Shown here piece after piece: positions 44,515-55,417 of a stretch of DNA of 64,000 nucleotides. The notes beneath the pieces are model-generated. The model did not search any database and was not told the DNA's origin. It was given only the letters and a program-made list of their open reading frames with translations. This DNA is from Paenibacillus montanisoli. GTDB lineage: Bacteria > Bacillota > Bacilli > Paenibacillales > Paenibacillaceae. Position 1 is the first letter of the stretch, and each line of letters starts with the position of its first letter. The stretch is taken from assembly GCF_003268025.1 (NCBI RefSeq), contig NZ_QLUW01000005.1, positions 397,580 through 461,579 on the forward strand. Direction: 5' to 3'. Position numbers and translations under genes: made by a program.

Positions 44515-45339
44515 TTATCGTTTCGGAATTTTGATGACAATCTCGTAGTGATCCTCGTGGTCTTGTTCTTTGGTTTTGATTTGCATGCCGGAACCCGAAA
44601 CCATTTCAATCGATTGCCGAATCGTGTTTAGCGCCAGGCGCACATCCTTCGTGAATGAAATCCGTTTCGGCTTCTTTGCTTCTTTGGCCGCTTCTTTATA
44701 GAAAGCTACTCGCGCTTCCGTTTGTTTGACATTTAGTTCTTTCGAAACTATGTCTTCCAACACCTTCAATTGCAGCTCTTCCGACTCAAGCGATAGTAAC
44801 GCTCTTGCGTGACGTTCAGTAATTTTGCGTTCCATCAAGGCATTCTTGATCGTATCACCGAGTCCAAGCAGCCTGATTTTGTTTGCAATCGTAGATTGGC
44901 TCTTTCCAAGCCGCTGCGCCAAACTTTCTTGCGTCAAATTGTGAAGATCGATCAATTTCTGATAAGCGACTGCCTCTTCAATGGAGGTTAATCCTTCACG
45001 CTGAAGATTCTCAATCAATGCAATGGAAGCTGCCTGTGAATCATTGAATTCGCGGATAATAGCAGGAATCGCCTCAAGACCGAGCTTCTTAACCGCACGG
45101 TAACGCCGCTCTCCTGCAATGATTTCATATCTGCCGCCGCGCTGACGCACAACAATTGGTTGAATGATACCGTGTGTACGGATGGTCTGGCTAAGTTCTT
45201 CGATACGTTCATCATCGAATACTGTCCGCGGCTGGTATGGACTCGTATCCACATCTGCAATCGAGAGCTGTTTGACTTCGTCTTGACTTGTCGTTTTCGG
45301 ATCGCTTAATCCGAATAATCGCGAGAATTGTTCTTTCAT
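44515..45339 (-). CDS. noc: Nucleoid occlusion protein Noc
   Basis: A 274-residue ParB paralogue that prevents septation over the nucleoid. It shares [20 protein letters not shown] and the [11 protein letters not shown] motif with ParB. It has an N-terminal amphipathic helix [14 protein letters not shown] for membrane binding, which distinguishes Noc from ParB. It lies directly upstream of parA, as in Bacillus. Start ATG 45339. Confidence 0.95.
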   Translation of the reverse strand: MKEQFSRLFGLSDPKTTSQDEVKQLSIADVDTSPYQPRTVFDDERIEELSQTIRTHGIIQPIVVRQRGGRYEIIAGERRYRAVKKLGLEAIPAIIREFNDSQAASIALIENLQREGLTSIEEAVAYQKLIDLHNLTQESLAQRLGKSQSTIANKIRLLGLGDTIKNALMERKITERHARALLSLESEELQLKVLEDIVSKELNVKQTEARVAFYKEAAKEAKKPKRISFTKDVRLALNTIRQSIEMVSGSGMQIKTKEQDHEDHYEIVIKIPKR

Positions 45340-45463
45340 ATTGTCAACTACCACCCGATTTCAAAGTGCCGAGGATTGTCGTTCTTACTTAATTCGTCGG
45401 CTTTTAATTGATTTCCTGCTTGACAGAGAGATAATATGTGACAATTCTTTATCACCACAAAAT

Positions 45464-45479
45464 TGTTCCACGTGAAACA
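45464..45479. promoter_or_regulatory. parS site between noc and rsmG
   Basis: TGTTCCACGTGAAACA, the second exact parS copy in the window, lies 18 nt downstream of the rsmG stop codon. Confidence 0.95.
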
Positions 45480-45496
45480 TAATCAAACAACATCAA

Positions 45497-46219
45497 TTAT
45501 AAAATAGGCTGTTTCAACGGCAAACCCGCTTTTCTAGGATATTTAGCCGGTGTCGCACCATTCTTCTTCATCAGTAGAATATGACGGTCCGATTGTTCGA
45601 ATGGCAGCTTCAAATGTTCGATCGAGGTAAGCTTAGCTTTTAATTCCGTCATACTTCTCTTCGCCTCATTCACTTCATCAGCTGGATCGGCACCTTTCAT
45701 CGCCGCAAACACGCCGCCATCACTGACAAAAGGAAGACACAACTCGTTTAACCCGCTTAGTCTTGCGACGGCTCTTGCCGTTACAATGTCATACGCATCC
45801 CGATGTGGAGCTAGTCGAGCGATATCCTCCGCACGGCCATGCACACATTGCACTTGTTCGAGCTTCAAAGCTTGGACGACATGCTGCAGAAACTGAATTC
45901 GCTTGTTCAATGAGTCTACAATCGTTACCCTCAGATGCGGGAAACAAATTTTCAAAGGAATGCTCGGGAATCCGGCACCGGAGCCGATATCAGCCAATGA
46001 AGAGGCCTGATCCATCTTCACAAAAAAAGAGAGGGTCACGGAATCGTAGAAATGCTTCTCATACACCGCTTCCCTCTCCGTTATGCCGGTCAAATTCATT
46101 TTCTCGTTCCATTCGACAAGCAATTCATAATACGTTTGGAATTGCTCCAGCTGGAGCGGCGAAAGTGCCACTCCATGCTCTTCAAGCAACCCGGTAAACC
46201 AAATTTCAGTTGAATTCAT
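45497..46219 (-). CDS. rsmG: 16S rRNA (guanine527-N7)-methyltransferase RsmG
   Basis: A 240-residue Rossmann methyltransferase with MNLTGITEREAVYEKHFYDS at the N terminus, motif I SLADIGSGAGFPSIPLKI and IVTARAVARLSGLNELC. It methylates G527 of 16S rRNA, and loss gives low-level streptomycin resistance in other species. It starts 2 nt from the mnmG stop. Confidence 0.96.
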   Translation of the reverse strand: MNSTEIWFTGLLEEHGVALSPLQLEQFQTYYELLVEWNEKMNLTGITEREAVYEKHFYDSVTLSFFVKMDQASSLADIGSGAGFPSIPLKICFPHLRVTIVDSLNKRIQFLQHVVQALKLEQVQCVHGRAEDIARLAPHRDAYDIVTARAVARLSGLNELCLPFVSDGGVFAAMKGADPADEVNEAKRSMTELKAKLTSIEHLKLPFEQSDRHILLMKKNGATPAKYPRKAGLPLKQPIL

Positions 46220-46221
46220 AG

Positions 46222-48111
46222 TTACCCCCGTGCCGCAATAACCTTGTTATAGTGCTCCAGATAAACGAGCAGAATCGAAATGTCGGCCGGCGTTACGCCA
46301 CCGATTCTAGAGGCTTGCCCAATCGAGAGCGGTCGGATATTGGACAAATTCGTCTTCGCTTCTTTTGAAAGGTTGGTAACGGCATGGTAATCAATGTCAT
46401 CCGGAATCCGCTTTTTCTCCATCTTCGCCAGACGTTCGACTTGAAGCTGCTGCTTCTCGATGTAGCCTGCATATTTAATCTGGATTTCAACTTGCTCCTT
46501 CATATCTTCGGACAGTTCCTCAGTCGAAGGAGTCAATCGCTCAATCATTTCGTACGTAATTTCCGGACGGCGCAGCAGTGATAATCCATCTGTCGTCTGA
46601 CTGATCGGCGCCGATTGAACTTCCTCCAACAGCTGCAGCGTCGCTTCATCCGGACGGATCTTAACGGTTCTCAAACGCTCGATTTCCTCTTCCACCATCA
46701 GCTTCTTCTTCGTGAACTTCTGATAGCGCCCTTCAGAAATAAGTCCGATCTCATAGCCTGTAGGCGTTAGACGAAGATCGGCATTGTCATGTCTAAGCAG
46801 TAATCTGTACTCCGCCCGGGAAGTAAGCAGACGATATGGTTCCGTCGTACCCTTCGTCACCAAATCATCGATCAGAACACCAATATAGCCTTGCGAACGG
46901 TCAATAATAATCGGCTCTTTATCCTGCGCCTTGCGAGCTGCATTGATGCCGGCCATAATGCCTTGCCCTGCCGCTTCCTCATAACCGGACGTGCCGTTGA
47001 TTTGCCCGGCCGTGAACAAACCAGGCACTAGCTTCGTCTCAAGAGAAGGCCACAGCTGCGTCGGCACAACCGCATCATACTCAATGGCATAGCCGGTACG
47101 CATCATCTCGACTTTTTCCAAACCCGGGATGGAGCGGAGAATGCTTAGCTGCACATCTTCGGGCATGCTTGTCGAAAGACCTTGTACATAATACTCCGAC
47201 GTGTTCTTGCCTTCCGGCTCAAGAAAAATCTGATGCTTCGGTTTGTCGGCGAAACGGACGATTTTATCTTCGATCGATGGGCAATAACGCGGACCCGTTC
47301 CTTCAATCGCACCGGAAAACATAGGCGCGCGGTGAAGGTTGTCACTGATGATCTTGTGCGTTTCCTCAGATGTATACGTCAGCCAGCATGGCAGCTGTTC
47401 ATTATCGGAATACTCCGTTTCGTAGGAGAAAAACTTCGGCTTCTCATCCCCCGGCTGAATCTCCGTTTTGGAGAAATCAATCGTATCCTTATGCACGCGA
47501 GGCGGCGTTCCGGTTTTGAACCGCACTAGCTGCAGTCCAAGCGCACGCAGGCTTTCGGACAGCTTAACCGAAGGCTGCTGGTTGTTCGGACCGCTCTCAT
47601 ACATCAGCTCGCCCATGATGACTTTACCGCGCAAATACGTCCCAGTCGTCACCACGACCGCTTTCGCGCGATATTCCGCCCCGGTTTTCGTCACAATCCC
47701 GACGCAAGCCCCATTTTCAATAATTAGCTCCTCCGCCATGCCTTGTCTCAGCGTCAAATGATCCGTTTCCTCGATCGTCTCCTTCATGAAGTGCTGATAC
47801 AGAAACTTATCCGCCTGGGCACGGAGCGCATGTACGGCAGGCCCTTTCCCTGTATTAAGCATCCTCATTTGGATGAACGTTTTATCGATATTGCGTCCCA
47901 TCTCGCCGCCAAGCGCATCAATCTCACGTACGACATGACCCTTCGCCGGTCCCCCGATTGACGGATTGCAAGGCATAAATGCAACCATATCCAAATTGAT
48001 CGTCAGCAGCAGCGTCTCGCAGCCCATCCGGGCGGCAGCAAGCGCGGCTTCACAGCCTGCGTGTCCCGCTCCAACGACGATAACATCAAAATCCCCTGCA
48101 TGGTAACCCAT
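46222..48111 (-). CDS. mnmG: tRNA uridine 5-carboxymethylaminomethyl modification enzyme MnmG (GidA)
   Basis: A 629-residue FAD protein: the N-terminal dinucleotide motif [39 protein letters not shown], and the [12 protein letters not shown] segment. With MnmE it installs the cmnm5 group on the wobble uridine of certain tRNAs. The C-terminal helical domain begins near [13 protein letters not shown]. The order mnmE-mnmG-rsmG is conserved. Confidence 0.97.
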   Translation of the reverse strand: MGYHAGDFDVIVVGAGHAGCEAALAAARMGCETLLLTINLDMVAFMPCNPSIGGPAKGHVVREIDALGGEMGRNIDKTFIQMRMLNTGKGPAVHALRAQADKFLYQHFMKETIEETDHLTLRQGMAEELIIENGACVGIVTKTGAEYRAKAVVVTTGTYLRGKVIMGELMYESGPNNQQPSVKLSESLRALGLQLVRFKTGTPPRVHKDTIDFSKTEIQPGDEKPKFFSYETEYSDNEQLPCWLTYTSEETHKIISDNLHRAPMFSGAIEGTGPRYCPSIEDKIVRFADKPKHQIFLEPEGKNTSEYYVQGLSTSMPEDVQLSILRSIPGLEKVEMMRTGYAIEYDAVVPTQLWPSLETKLVPGLFTAGQINGTSGYEEAAGQGIMAGINAARKAQDKEPIIIDRSQGYIGVLIDDLVTKGTTEPYRLLTSRAEYRLLLRHDNADLRLTPTGYEIGLISEGRYQKFTKKKLMVEEEIERLRTVKIRPDEATLQLLEEVQSAPISQTTDGLSLLRRPEITYEMIERLTPSTEELSEDMKEQVEIQIKYAGYIEKQQLQVERLAKMEKKRIPDDIDYHAVTNLSKEAKTNLSNIRPLSIGQASRIGGVTPADISILLVYLEHYNKVIAARG

Positions 48112-48145
48112 TACCGTATCCCTCCTTGCCTCTCCACCATCAAAA

Positions 48146-49528
48146 TTATTTACCTAAACAGAACTGAGAGAATATTTGATCAATCAGCGAATCCGACACC
48201 GAATCGCCTATTAATTCGCCTAATTGCTCCCATGCAGTACGCACATCAATTTGCACAATATCAATCGGAATGCCGTTTTCTGTCGCATCTATGGCATCGA
48301 CAAGCGATTGCCGCGCATGTCCAAGCAGCGTAATATGACGAACATTGCTGACATATGTCAAATCAGCGGACTCGATCTCCCCGCCGAAGAACATTCGTTT
48401 AATAACTTCCTCCAATGCTTCAAGCCCTTGCTCGTGCAGCACAGACAGCCGAACAATAGCATCCGCAGGAAAAATCGACTCTACCTCAGCCGTATCCATC
48501 ACGACGGGTAAGTCCGTTTTATTCAGAAGCACGATAACCGGCCTGTTGCTCAGCTGCTCCATCAGCAACCGGTCATCGGGATGAAGCGGCTCATTGACAT
48601 TCAGTACGAACAAGATCAGATCCGCTTCCTCAAGCGCAGAACGCGACCTCTCAACTCCGATGCGCTCCACCACATCCGCCGTTTCCCGAATACCCGCCGT
48701 ATCCAGCAATCGCAGCGGTATGCCACCCAGCGTTACGTACTCTTCGATTACGTCGCGGGTCGTGCCAGGAATGTCCGTTACGATCGCTTTATTCTCTTGC
48801 ACAAGCGCATTAAGCAGAGAGGACTTGCCGACATTAGGCCGGCCGACAATGGCGGTCATAATGCCTTCTCTTAGTATCTTGCCTTCGCTTGCCGTTTTTA
48901 ACAACCGGTCGATTTCCGCGCATGCTTCGCCGCATCTTTCACGAATATAAGCGCTAGTCATCGATTCGACATCATGCTCAGGGTAGTCAATATTGACTTC
49001 GATATGCGCCAACAGTTCGATCAGATTATGTCGAAGTGCCTTAACTTTTTTCGACAGCATCCCTTCCGCTTGCTTCATCGCCACCGAGAATGCACGGTCA
49101 GACTTCGATCGAATCAAGTCGATAACCGCCTCAGCCTGCATCAGATCGATCCGCCCATTGAGGAAAGCCCGTTTCGTAAATTCGCCCGGCTCAGCAAGCC
49201 TTACGCCGCCGGATCGCAGCATCAGCTCCAACACGCGCTTAACCGCGACAACGCCGCCATGCGTGCTGAGCTCAACTACATCCTCTGCCGTGAATGAACG
49301 CGGCCCGCGCATAATCGTCAACAGGATCTCCTCTACCGTTTCACCGTTGGCCGGATCGACAATATGCCCATAATGAACGGTATGCGAATCGGCCGCGAAA
49401 ATATTCGATTTGGAGCGAAAGCATTTCGCGCATTCGGTGATCGCGTCAGGTCCACTTACCCGTATAACGGCAATGCCGCCCTCTCCGACAGCAGTCGAAA
49501 TGGCGGCAATCGTATCTTGTATCATCAT
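48146..49528 (-). CDS. mnmE: tRNA modification GTPase MnmE (TrmE)
   Basis: A 460-residue protein. The N-terminal tetrahydrofolate-binding domain is [20 protein letters not shown]. An inserted G domain carries [23 protein letters not shown] and [10 protein letters not shown], and NKTD is present. The C-terminal signature IFSQFCLGK holds the catalytic Cys. ATG 49528 with GAGGGAAAATACA is preferred to the longer frame. Confidence 0.96.
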   Translation of the reverse strand: MMIQDTIAAISTAVGEGGIAVIRVSGPDAITECAKCFRSKSNIFAADSHTVHYGHIVDPANGETVEEILLTIMRGPRSFTAEDVVELSTHGGVVAVKRVLELMLRSGGVRLAEPGEFTKRAFLNGRIDLMQAEAVIDLIRSKSDRAFSVAMKQAEGMLSKKVKALRHNLIELLAHIEVNIDYPEHDVESMTSAYIRERCGEACAEIDRLLKTASEGKILREGIMTAIVGRPNVGKSSLLNALVQENKAIVTDIPGTTRDVIEEYVTLGGIPLRLLDTAGIRETADVVERIGVERSRSALEEADLILFVLNVNEPLHPDDRLLMEQLSNRPVIVLLNKTDLPVVMDTAEVESIFPADAIVRLSVLHEQGLEALEEVIKRMFFGGEIESADLTYVSNVRHITLLGHARQSLVDAIDATENGIPIDIVQIDVRTAWEQLGELIGDSVSDSLIDQIFSQFCLGK

Positions 49529-49604
49529 TGTATTTTCCCTCGTAGTTAAAAAAATGAGCAATGACCATGAAGAAGCCATTGCTGGAAAAGAGCAGTATGC
49601 GTAC

Positions 49605-50279
49605 TTACTTAAGCGTAATGACTACGCGGCGATTCGGTTCATCGCCTTTGCTGAAGGTCTTCACCTTCGCATGGTTTTGCAGCTGCGAATGGATGATCTT
49701 CCGCTCGTGCGGGGACATCGGCTCCAGTACGACTTCCTTGCGCGTACGGATGACATGCCCCGCTAAACGGTCAGATAAATCCTCGAGCGTCTTCCGGCGA
49801 CGCTCGCGAAAATCCTCTGCATCGAGCACGATGCGAAGATGGCTGTTGGAATAACGGTTGGCCACAATGTTGGTCAGATACTGCAGTGCGTCAAGCGTTT
49901 GACCCCGGCGCCCGATCAGCATTCCGAGATCGCCGCCGCCCGATAACGCGAGGACGAGTCCTTCTTTCGAATCGTTACGTGTAATCGTAATGTCAAGCCC
50001 CATCGTTCTTGCCACTTCGGAAATGAACCGTTCCGTTTCATGGAGCGGATCCCTCACTGCTTCTGCGGCCACCGCAGGCTCTGACGCCTTTTCCTGCTCA
50101 ACCGCAGGGACGATTACCAGCTCGACCTTCGCAGCGCGCGCGCCGATCAAGCCGAACAAACCTTTAGACGGTTTCTCCAAAACAGTTACGTTAACGCGAT
50201 CCGCCGACACTTGCAATTCCGTCAAACCGTTTTGTACAGCATCTTCGATCGTTTTGCCCGATGCGACGATTTTCTTCAT
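49605..50279 (-). CDS. khpB: RNA-binding protein KhpB (Jag, SpoIIIJ-associated)
   Basis: A 224-residue protein with a Jag-N domain (KKIVASGKTIEDAVQNGLTE), a KH domain with GRRGQTLDALQYLTNIVANR, and a C-terminal R3H motif (MSPHERKIIHSQLQNHAKV). With KhpA it binds many RNAs and influences cell division. It overlaps the yidC stop by 4 nt. Confidence 0.95.
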   Translation of the reverse strand: MKKIVASGKTIEDAVQNGLTELQVSADRVNVTVLEKPSKGLFGLIGARAAKVELVIVPAVEQEKASEPAVAAEAVRDPLHETERFISEVARTMGLDITITRNDSKEGLVLALSGGGDLGMLIGRRGQTLDALQYLTNIVANRYSNSHLRIVLDAEDFRERRRKTLEDLSDRLAGHVIRTRKEVVLEPMSPHERKIIHSQLQNHAKVKTFSKGDEPNRRVVITLK

Positions 50280-51052
50280 TTCGCAGGTACACTCTCCTTG
50301 TCCTTAGATGAAGTGCGTACATATAGGAAATAATTTTGCACAATGGTATAGATGTTACTGAACACCCAGTAAAGCGGAAGTGCCGCCGGGAACGACAGCG
50401 CCATAACGAAGATCAGCACAGGGAAAATCATCATGATTCCCTGCATAGCCGGCATTGTCTTCTGCTGGGACGACATCATTTTGGACTGAATGAACGTTGT
50501 AATCGCGGCCAGGATCGGGAGCACATAAGTGTGGTCCTTCTGACCGAGCTCCAACCAAAGGAAGGTGTGCTCGCGGATGTTCTCGTTCATATAGATCGCA
50601 TTGTACAGCGCGATGAAAACCGGCATTTGGATAAGCAGCGGCAAACAGCCTGCAAGCGGGTTTACCTGATGCTGCTGGAACAGCTTCATCGTTTCTTCTT
50701 GCTGCTTCTGCGGGTTATCCTTGTGCTTCTCCTTCAACTTAGCAAGCTCCGGCTGAAGCGCCTGCATCGCCTTCGAGCTTCGGTACTGTTTAATGGTAAG
50801 AGGGAGAATCAGCGTTCTGACGATGACCACCATGAGCAGGATCGCAAGGCCATACTCGCCGCCGAACCATCTTGCAAAGGCTTCAAGCAGCAACGCAAAA
50901 TAATAAACAACGTTTCGCTCCCAGAAGTTGCCGTGCTCTAGGTCATCCATCGAGACCGTGTGAGTAGCGGATGAACAGCCGCTCAGAAAAAGCATGACCG
51001 CAATTAGAGCAATTGCCGTCAGCCAGGTTCGTTTCGAAATACGGGACAACAT
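50276..51052 (-). CDS. yidC: Membrane protein insertase YidC (SpoIIIJ)
   Basis: A 258-residue lipoprotein insertase. The signal peptide ends in MLFLSGC, the lipobox with Cys at about residue 25. The YidC core has RTLILPLTIKQYRSSKAMQA with the hydrophilic-groove Arg, and CLPLLIQMPVFIALYNAI. It integrates membrane proteins and is needed during sporulation in relatives. ATG 51052 follows AGGAGATTTAC. Confidence 0.96.
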   Translation of the reverse strand: MLSRISKRTWLTAIALIAVMLFLSGCSSATHTVSMDDLEHGNFWERNVVYYFALLLEAFARWFGGEYGLAILLMVVIVRTLILPLTIKQYRSSKAMQALQPELAKLKEKHKDNPQKQQEETMKLFQQHQVNPLAGCLPLLIQMPVFIALYNAIYMNENIREHTFLWLELGQKDHTYVLPILAAITTFIQSKMMSSQQKTMPAMQGIMMIFPVLIFVMALSFPAALPLYWVFSNIYTIVQNYFLYVRTSSKDKESVPAK

Positions 51053-51189
51053 GTAAATCTCCTCTCTGGATACCGTGGCAATAAGATCCTTCAAAACTAA
51101 GGACCTCTGCGAATTCATTCACGTAAACTATATCACATTTTATGGCACAAAGAAACAAGCCTCCCTCCGCATTAAAGCGATTACACGCC

Positions 51190-51537
51190 TTAACGCGGAC
51201 TCTTCAGAAGCCCTGCCCGTTTCAGCACATGGAGCATGCTTTTTTCGAGTTCCTTCATCTCAAGACCTACAGCCGGCTTCCTCACAATGACGATTAAATC
51301 CAGCTGCCCGGTAATCCGGTCCTTCTGATGCCGGATAATTTCCTTAACAAGGCGCCGCATTCGATTGCGAACGACGGCATTCCCTATCTTTTTGCTAGCC
51401 GATACGCCTAGCCGCAATGGGTCGGCCTGCTGCTGGCGCGACCAATAAACGACAAACTGGCTGTTAGCGAACGATTTGCCGTTCCGGTAAATGCGGCTGA
51501 AATCTTCGCGGTTACGCAATCGCAGTTTTCTTTGCAC
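51190..51537 (-). CDS. rnpA: Ribonuclease P protein component
   Basis: A 115-residue basic protein with the start MQRKLRLRNREDFSRIYRNG and the signature RNRMRRLVKEIIR that contacts the RNA subunit. It is required for 5' maturation of tRNAs. It is separated from rpmH by a clear terminator. Confidence 0.96.
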   Translation of the reverse strand: MQRKLRLRNREDFSRIYRNGKSFANSQFVVYWSRQQQADPLRLGVSASKKIGNAVVRNRMRRLVKEIIRHQKDRITGQLDLIVIVRKPAVGLEMKELEKSMLHVLKRAGLLKSPR

Positions 51538-51590
51538 GGGTGCACCTTCACCGAACCTTTATTTCTTTATTATTCCCGTAAAAATGAAAA

Positions 51591-51613
51591 AAAGACCACG
51601 TAATGTGGTCTTT
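51591..51613 (-). terminator. Terminator between rpmH and rnpA
   Basis: Stem AAAGACCAC / GTGGTCTTT is followed by TTTTTTTCATTTTT on the minus strand, between the rpmH stop and the rnpA start. Confidence 0.85.
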
Positions 51614-51617
51614 AGGG

Positions 51618-51752
51618 TTACGCGCTCAGTACTTTTCTTCCCCGTTGACGGCGGGCTGCTAGCACTTTACGTCCGTTTTTCGAAGCCATACGCTTGCGGA
51701 AGCCATGTACCTTCTTACGTTTGCTAACGTTCGGTTTGAATGTCGGTCTCAT
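51618..51752 (-). CDS. rpmH: 50S ribosomal protein L34
   Basis: A 44-residue, strongly basic protein that begins [18 protein letters not shown], with [20 protein letters not shown] and the end KVLSA. This is the canonical L34 sequence (usual length 44). It is the first gene to the left of oriC and is read away from it. Confidence 0.97.
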   Translation of the reverse strand: MRPTFKPNVSKRKKVHGFRKRMASKNGRKVLAARRQRGRKVLSA

Positions 51753-51978
51753 TATCAATGCACCTCCCTACACAAATTCACCTTACATATCTCTATCGTC
51801 CGGCGCAATTAGCGATCGTCAGTTTTTTCTTAGCCTGAACAGCTGCGCAGTCTCGATAGTCAAGCCACGAGCGTCCATCCGCGAAAAAACGCCTTTTTCA
51901 ATTAAACCACAGCCCCCCTTGGAAGTCAACCGAAAACGCCGGTGGGAAGAGTCGCCAATACCTGAACGATTCCCGAGT

Positions 51979-52398
51979 TGTGGATAAACGTATAAAAGCA
52001 CCCTGGATGACGATAAATTAATAACATGTGGATGAATTTATCGGAGATTCCCGTATTATGTCGAATTGGTAACAAGATATAAACAATATCTAGTGTTGTC
52101 GATAACTATTATACACAACCTATAGAAAATGTGGATAAAATCAGCGGAATCGTTGAATATCAAGGGTTATAATGCTATGATGAATATGTTTTCTGTGTGG
52201 ATGACTCCAATTACTCCTCAACATTATTAACAGGCTGTGGATAACAATGTGAACAACATTCATCCCCTTTTGATAATTTATATCTGTCTATCCTTAATAA
52301 TGTGGATGAAAGTAACCAGAATACCCGATGTTTCGACATCTGCAGCAGGAAAGCGCCGTATGCGGCGAATTGGATAAGGAGTGACAATCTGTGGATAG
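51979..52398. other. oriC, upstream DnaA-box cluster
   Basis: Perfect TGTGGATAA boxes lie at 51979-51987, 52130-52138 and 52236-52244, with one-mismatch boxes at 52027, 52097, 52196, 52301 and 52390. All have the same orientation in an AT-rich, gene-free 640-bp stretch between rpmH and dnaA. The last box overlaps the GTG start codon of dnaA, suggesting autoregulation of dnaA by DnaA. Confidence 0.9.
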
Positions 52399-53743
52399 CC
52401 ATACGCACGAAATGTGGCATCAGGTGCTGTCAATCATTCAAACGAAGCTCAGCAAACCAAGTTTCGATACTTGGTTCAAAGCAACAAAGGCTTCGTTTAG
52501 CGGCGATTCTACCGTAATTGTGACAGCGCCGACGACTTTTGCGGCCGAATGGCTTGAAAGCCGTTATACAAAGCTTGTGCGGACCACACTGCAGGAATTT
52601 TACGGGCGTCAGTATGACATTAAGTTTGTCATCGAAGAGAACAAGCCTCCCGAGCCTGCGGAAATCCAGCCCGTCGTATTACCGGCGGTGCAGACAGGGC
52701 CGGAAGAGCCCTTCATGCATATGCTCAATCCCAAATATATGTTCGACACGTTCGTCATCGGCGTAAACAACCGGTTTGCCCATGCCGCTTCTTTGGCCGT
52801 GGCCGAGGCGCCGGCTAAAGCCTACAATCCGCTTTTCCTGTATGGGGGCGTAGGTTTGGGCAAGACGCATTTAATGCATGCGATCGGGCATTATATTCTG
52901 GAACATAACCCCAACACGCGGGTTCTCTATTTGTCTTCCGAGAAATTTACGAATGAGTTCATCAATGCGATCCGGGATAACAAAGGCGAAAGCTTCCGCA
53001 ATAAATACCGGAACATCGATGTGCTGCTCATTGACGATATTCAGTTTCTTGCCGGCAAAGAACAGACACAAGAAGAGTTTTTCCATACGTTTAACGCGCT
53101 TCACGAGGAACGCAAGCAGATCGTCATATCCAGTGACCGTCCGCCAAAAGAAATACCTACGCTCGAAGAACGGCTCCGTTCGCGTTTCGAATGGGGTCTC
53201 ATGATCGATATTCAGCCGCCGGACCTGGAAACTCGGATCGCCATCTTGCGTAAGAAAGCCAAGGCCGAGAACCTGGACATTCCGAACGAGGCCATGGCTT
53301 ACATCGCAAGTCAGATCGATACCAATATCCGTGAGCTTGAAGGTGCTTTAATCCGCGTCGTGGCGTATTCTTCGCTTATAAATCAGGACATCTCGTCCCA
53401 TTTGGCGGCCGAAGCGCTCAAAGATATTATTCCAACCAGCCGGCCAAAAATGATTACGATGCAGGATATCCAGCAAAAAGTCGGGGAGCTCTATGGTCTC
53501 AAGCTAGAGGAATTTAAAGCGCGCAAAAGAACGAAAGCCGTCGCATTCCCAAGACAAATCGCAATGTATCTGTCACGCGAATTGACGGATTACTCGCTGC
53601 CTAAGATCGGGGAAGCTTTCGGCGGCCGTGACCATACCACCGTCATTCATGCTCACGAGAAGATTTCGCAGCAGCTGAAAGTGGATTCCGAGCTGTTCAA
53701 GATCGTCCAAACGCTGACGGAGAAGATTAAAAACCACACGTAA
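52391..53743 (+). CDS. dnaA: Chromosomal replication initiator DnaA
   Basis: A 450-residue AAA+ initiator. The N-terminal domain ([20 protein letters not shown]) is followed by the ATPase with Walker [17 protein letters not shown], Walker [12 protein letters not shown] and sensor motifs, then the DNA-binding domain with the DnaA signature [19 protein letters not shown] 52391 with AAGGAGTGACAATCT upstream. It is flanked by DnaA boxes on both sides. Confidence 0.98.
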   Translation: MDSHTHEMWHQVLSIIQTKLSKPSFDTWFKATKASFSGDSTVIVTAPTTFAAEWLESRYTKLVRTTLQEFYGRQYDIKFVIEENKPPEPAEIQPVVLPAVQTGPEEPFMHMLNPKYMFDTFVIGVNNRFAHAASLAVAEAPAKAYNPLFLYGGVGLGKTHLMHAIGHYILEHNPNTRVLYLSSEKFTNEFINAIRDNKGESFRNKYRNIDVLLIDDIQFLAGKEQTQEEFFHTFNALHEERKQIVISSDRPPKEIPTLEERLRSRFEWGLMIDIQPPDLETRIAILRKKAKAENLDIPNEAMAYIASQIDTNIRELEGALIRVVAYSSLINQDISSHLAAEALKDIIPTSRPKMITMQDIQQKVGELYGLKLEEFKARKRTKAVAFPRQIAMYLSRELTDYSLPKIGEAFGGRDHTTVIHAHEKISQQLKVDSELFKIVQTLTEKIKNHT

Positions 53744-53987
53744 ATAGGAAGACTATGAAAATGACTTCAAAAGTTATTCAAGTCTTCAACATTTAATCAG
53801 CAAGCCTATGCACACGCTATACACATGTGGATAGGCTTGCTTTATCCGTGTTTGGACCACTTATCCACATATTCAGCGGCCCTACTACGACTTCTACTAA
53901 TTTTTAAAATAATTCATCATCAAATATAGGTGACAACGCAGCTTCAACTCGCCGCCGCATTGATACCATCACTTTAGGAGTGAAACT
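53744..53987. other. oriC, downstream box cluster and unwinding element
   Basis: A DnaA box TGTGGATAG at 53826 and an opposite-facing perfect TTATCCACA at 53861-53869 are followed by GC-rich CAGCGGCC. DnaA-trio-like repeats CTACTACGACTTCTACTAA (53882-53900) come next, then AT-rich TTTTTAAAATAATTC. This is the order of the bacterial basal unwinding system: boxes, GC bridge, trios, melting region. Confidence 0.85.
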
Positions 53988-55130
53988 ATGAAATTAACGA
54001 TTCGCAAAGATCAACTTAACGATGCTATTCAGCAAGTATCCAAAGCCTCTTCCTCCAGACCGGCCATTCCGATTCTCGGCGGAATCAAGATCGACGTTAC
54101 CCACCAAGGCATTACATTAACGGCAAGCGACACGGATATTTCCATTCAAAGCTTTATACCGGTAGAGAATGGTGAATTCGTCATCGCAAAAGTTCAAAAA
54201 CCGGGCAGTGTCGTGCTGCCAGCAAAGTTTTTCGTTGAAATCGTAAAGAAACTGCCGTCGGACGAGCTCGAAATCGAAGTGAAGGAGCATCATCAAACGA
54301 TGATTCGTTCCGGTTCGTCCGATATTCAGATGGTTGGCCTGGATCCGGAAGAATTTCCGATTTTGCCGACCATCGAGCAAAGCGAAACCATCTCGGTTCC
54401 CGGCGATTTGCTGAAGGCGATGATCAGACAGACCGTATTCGCCGCTTCCACAAGCGAACAAACGCCGATTTTGACAGGCGCGCTGTGGAACTTGACCGAG
54501 GGCCAGCTTAAATTCGTGGCCACGGACCGGCATCGTTTGGCCAGCCGCACGGCCGTTGTCGAAACGCCGGAAGGCTACCGGTTCTCCAATGTCGTCATTT
54601 CCGGTAAAACGCTGAACGAGCTTTCGAAAATTGTTCCGGATGGTCATACACATGTGGATATCGTTGTCGCGGACAATCAAGTGCTGTTTAAAGTCGGCAA
54701 CGTGCTGTTCTATTCGCGGATTTTGGACGGGACGTACCCGGACACTTCTAAAATTATTCCGCAGCAGTTCAAAACAGAACTCGTCCTGCACACAAAAAAA
54801 TTAACGGACGCCATCGACCGGGCTTACTTGATGTCGCGGGAAGAAAAAACGAACATTGTTCGCCTTATTTCGCAAGATGACGGCACAATTGAAATCTCGT
54901 CCAGCTCGACCGAGCTCGGCCGCGTAACGGAGAAACTCGATGTCAAAGATATGAACGGCGAATCGCTTCGCATCGCGTTCAACTCCAAATATATGCTCGA
55001 TGCGCTGAAGGTCATCGACAGCGAATATCTGTTCATCGGCTTTAACGGCGCGATGAGCCCAATTATCATTAAGCCTACCGATCATCCGCACAGCCTGCAC
55101 TTGATCCTGCCTTATCGGACAACAGGCTAA
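53988..55130 (+). CDS. dnaN: DNA polymerase III beta sliding clamp
   Basis: A 380-residue protein built of three repeated clamp domains: MKLTIRKDQLNDAIQQVSKA at the N terminus, FAASTSEQTPILTGALWNLT in domain 2, and the C-terminal partner-binding end IIIKPTDHPHSLHLILPYRT. It tethers DNA polymerase and other enzymes to DNA. GGAGTGAAACT precedes the ATG. Confidence 0.98.
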   Translation: MKLTIRKDQLNDAIQQVSKASSSRPAIPILGGIKIDVTHQGITLTASDTDISIQSFIPVENGEFVIAKVQKPGSVVLPAKFFVEIVKKLPSDELEIEVKEHHQTMIRSGSSDIQMVGLDPEEFPILPTIEQSETISVPGDLLKAMIRQTVFAASTSEQTPILTGALWNLTEGQLKFVATDRHRLASRTAVVETPEGYRFSNVVISGKTLNELSKIVPDGHTHVDIVVADNQVLFKVGNVLFYSRILDGTYPDTSKIIPQQFKTELVLHTKKLTDAIDRAYLMSREEKTNIVRLISQDDGTIEISSSSTELGRVTEKLDVKDMNGESLRIAFNSKYMLDALKVIDSEYLFIGFNGAMSPIIIKPTDHPHSLHLILPYRTTG

Positions 55131-55147
55131 CGAAGGAGAAGCAAACG

Positions 55148-55363
55148 ATGAAACAAATCGGAATTTCGACAGACTACATTGCGCTCGGCCAGTTTTTGAA
55201 GCTTTCCGACTGCATTGATACCGGCGGCGCAGCCAAATTCTTCTTGGAAGAAAACGAAGTGCTGATTAACGGCGAACCGGATAATCGGCGCGGCCGCAAG
55301 CTGTACATCGGGGATAAGATCGATGTGAAGGGGTTCGGAAGTTTTACGATCGTAAAGCGTTAA
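55148..55363 (+). CDS. yaaA: S4-domain RNA-binding protein YaaA
   Basis: A 71-residue S4 fold: QFLKLSDCIDTGGAAKFFLE, then VLINGEPDNRRGRKLYIGDK, the pattern of the YaaA/YlmH-like family. In Bacillus YaaA (RlbA) assists 50S assembly. It lies 17 nt after dnaN and belongs to the dnaN-recF operon. Confidence 0.95.
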   Translation: MKQIGISTDYIALGQFLKLSDCIDTGGAAKFFLEENEVLINGEPDNRRGRKLYIGDKIDVKGFGSFTIVKR

Positions 55364-55417
55364 GTATCGGCAGGCCAAGCCGCTCGTCAGCAGCTACCGC
55401 CGCGGGAGGCTATCGAA

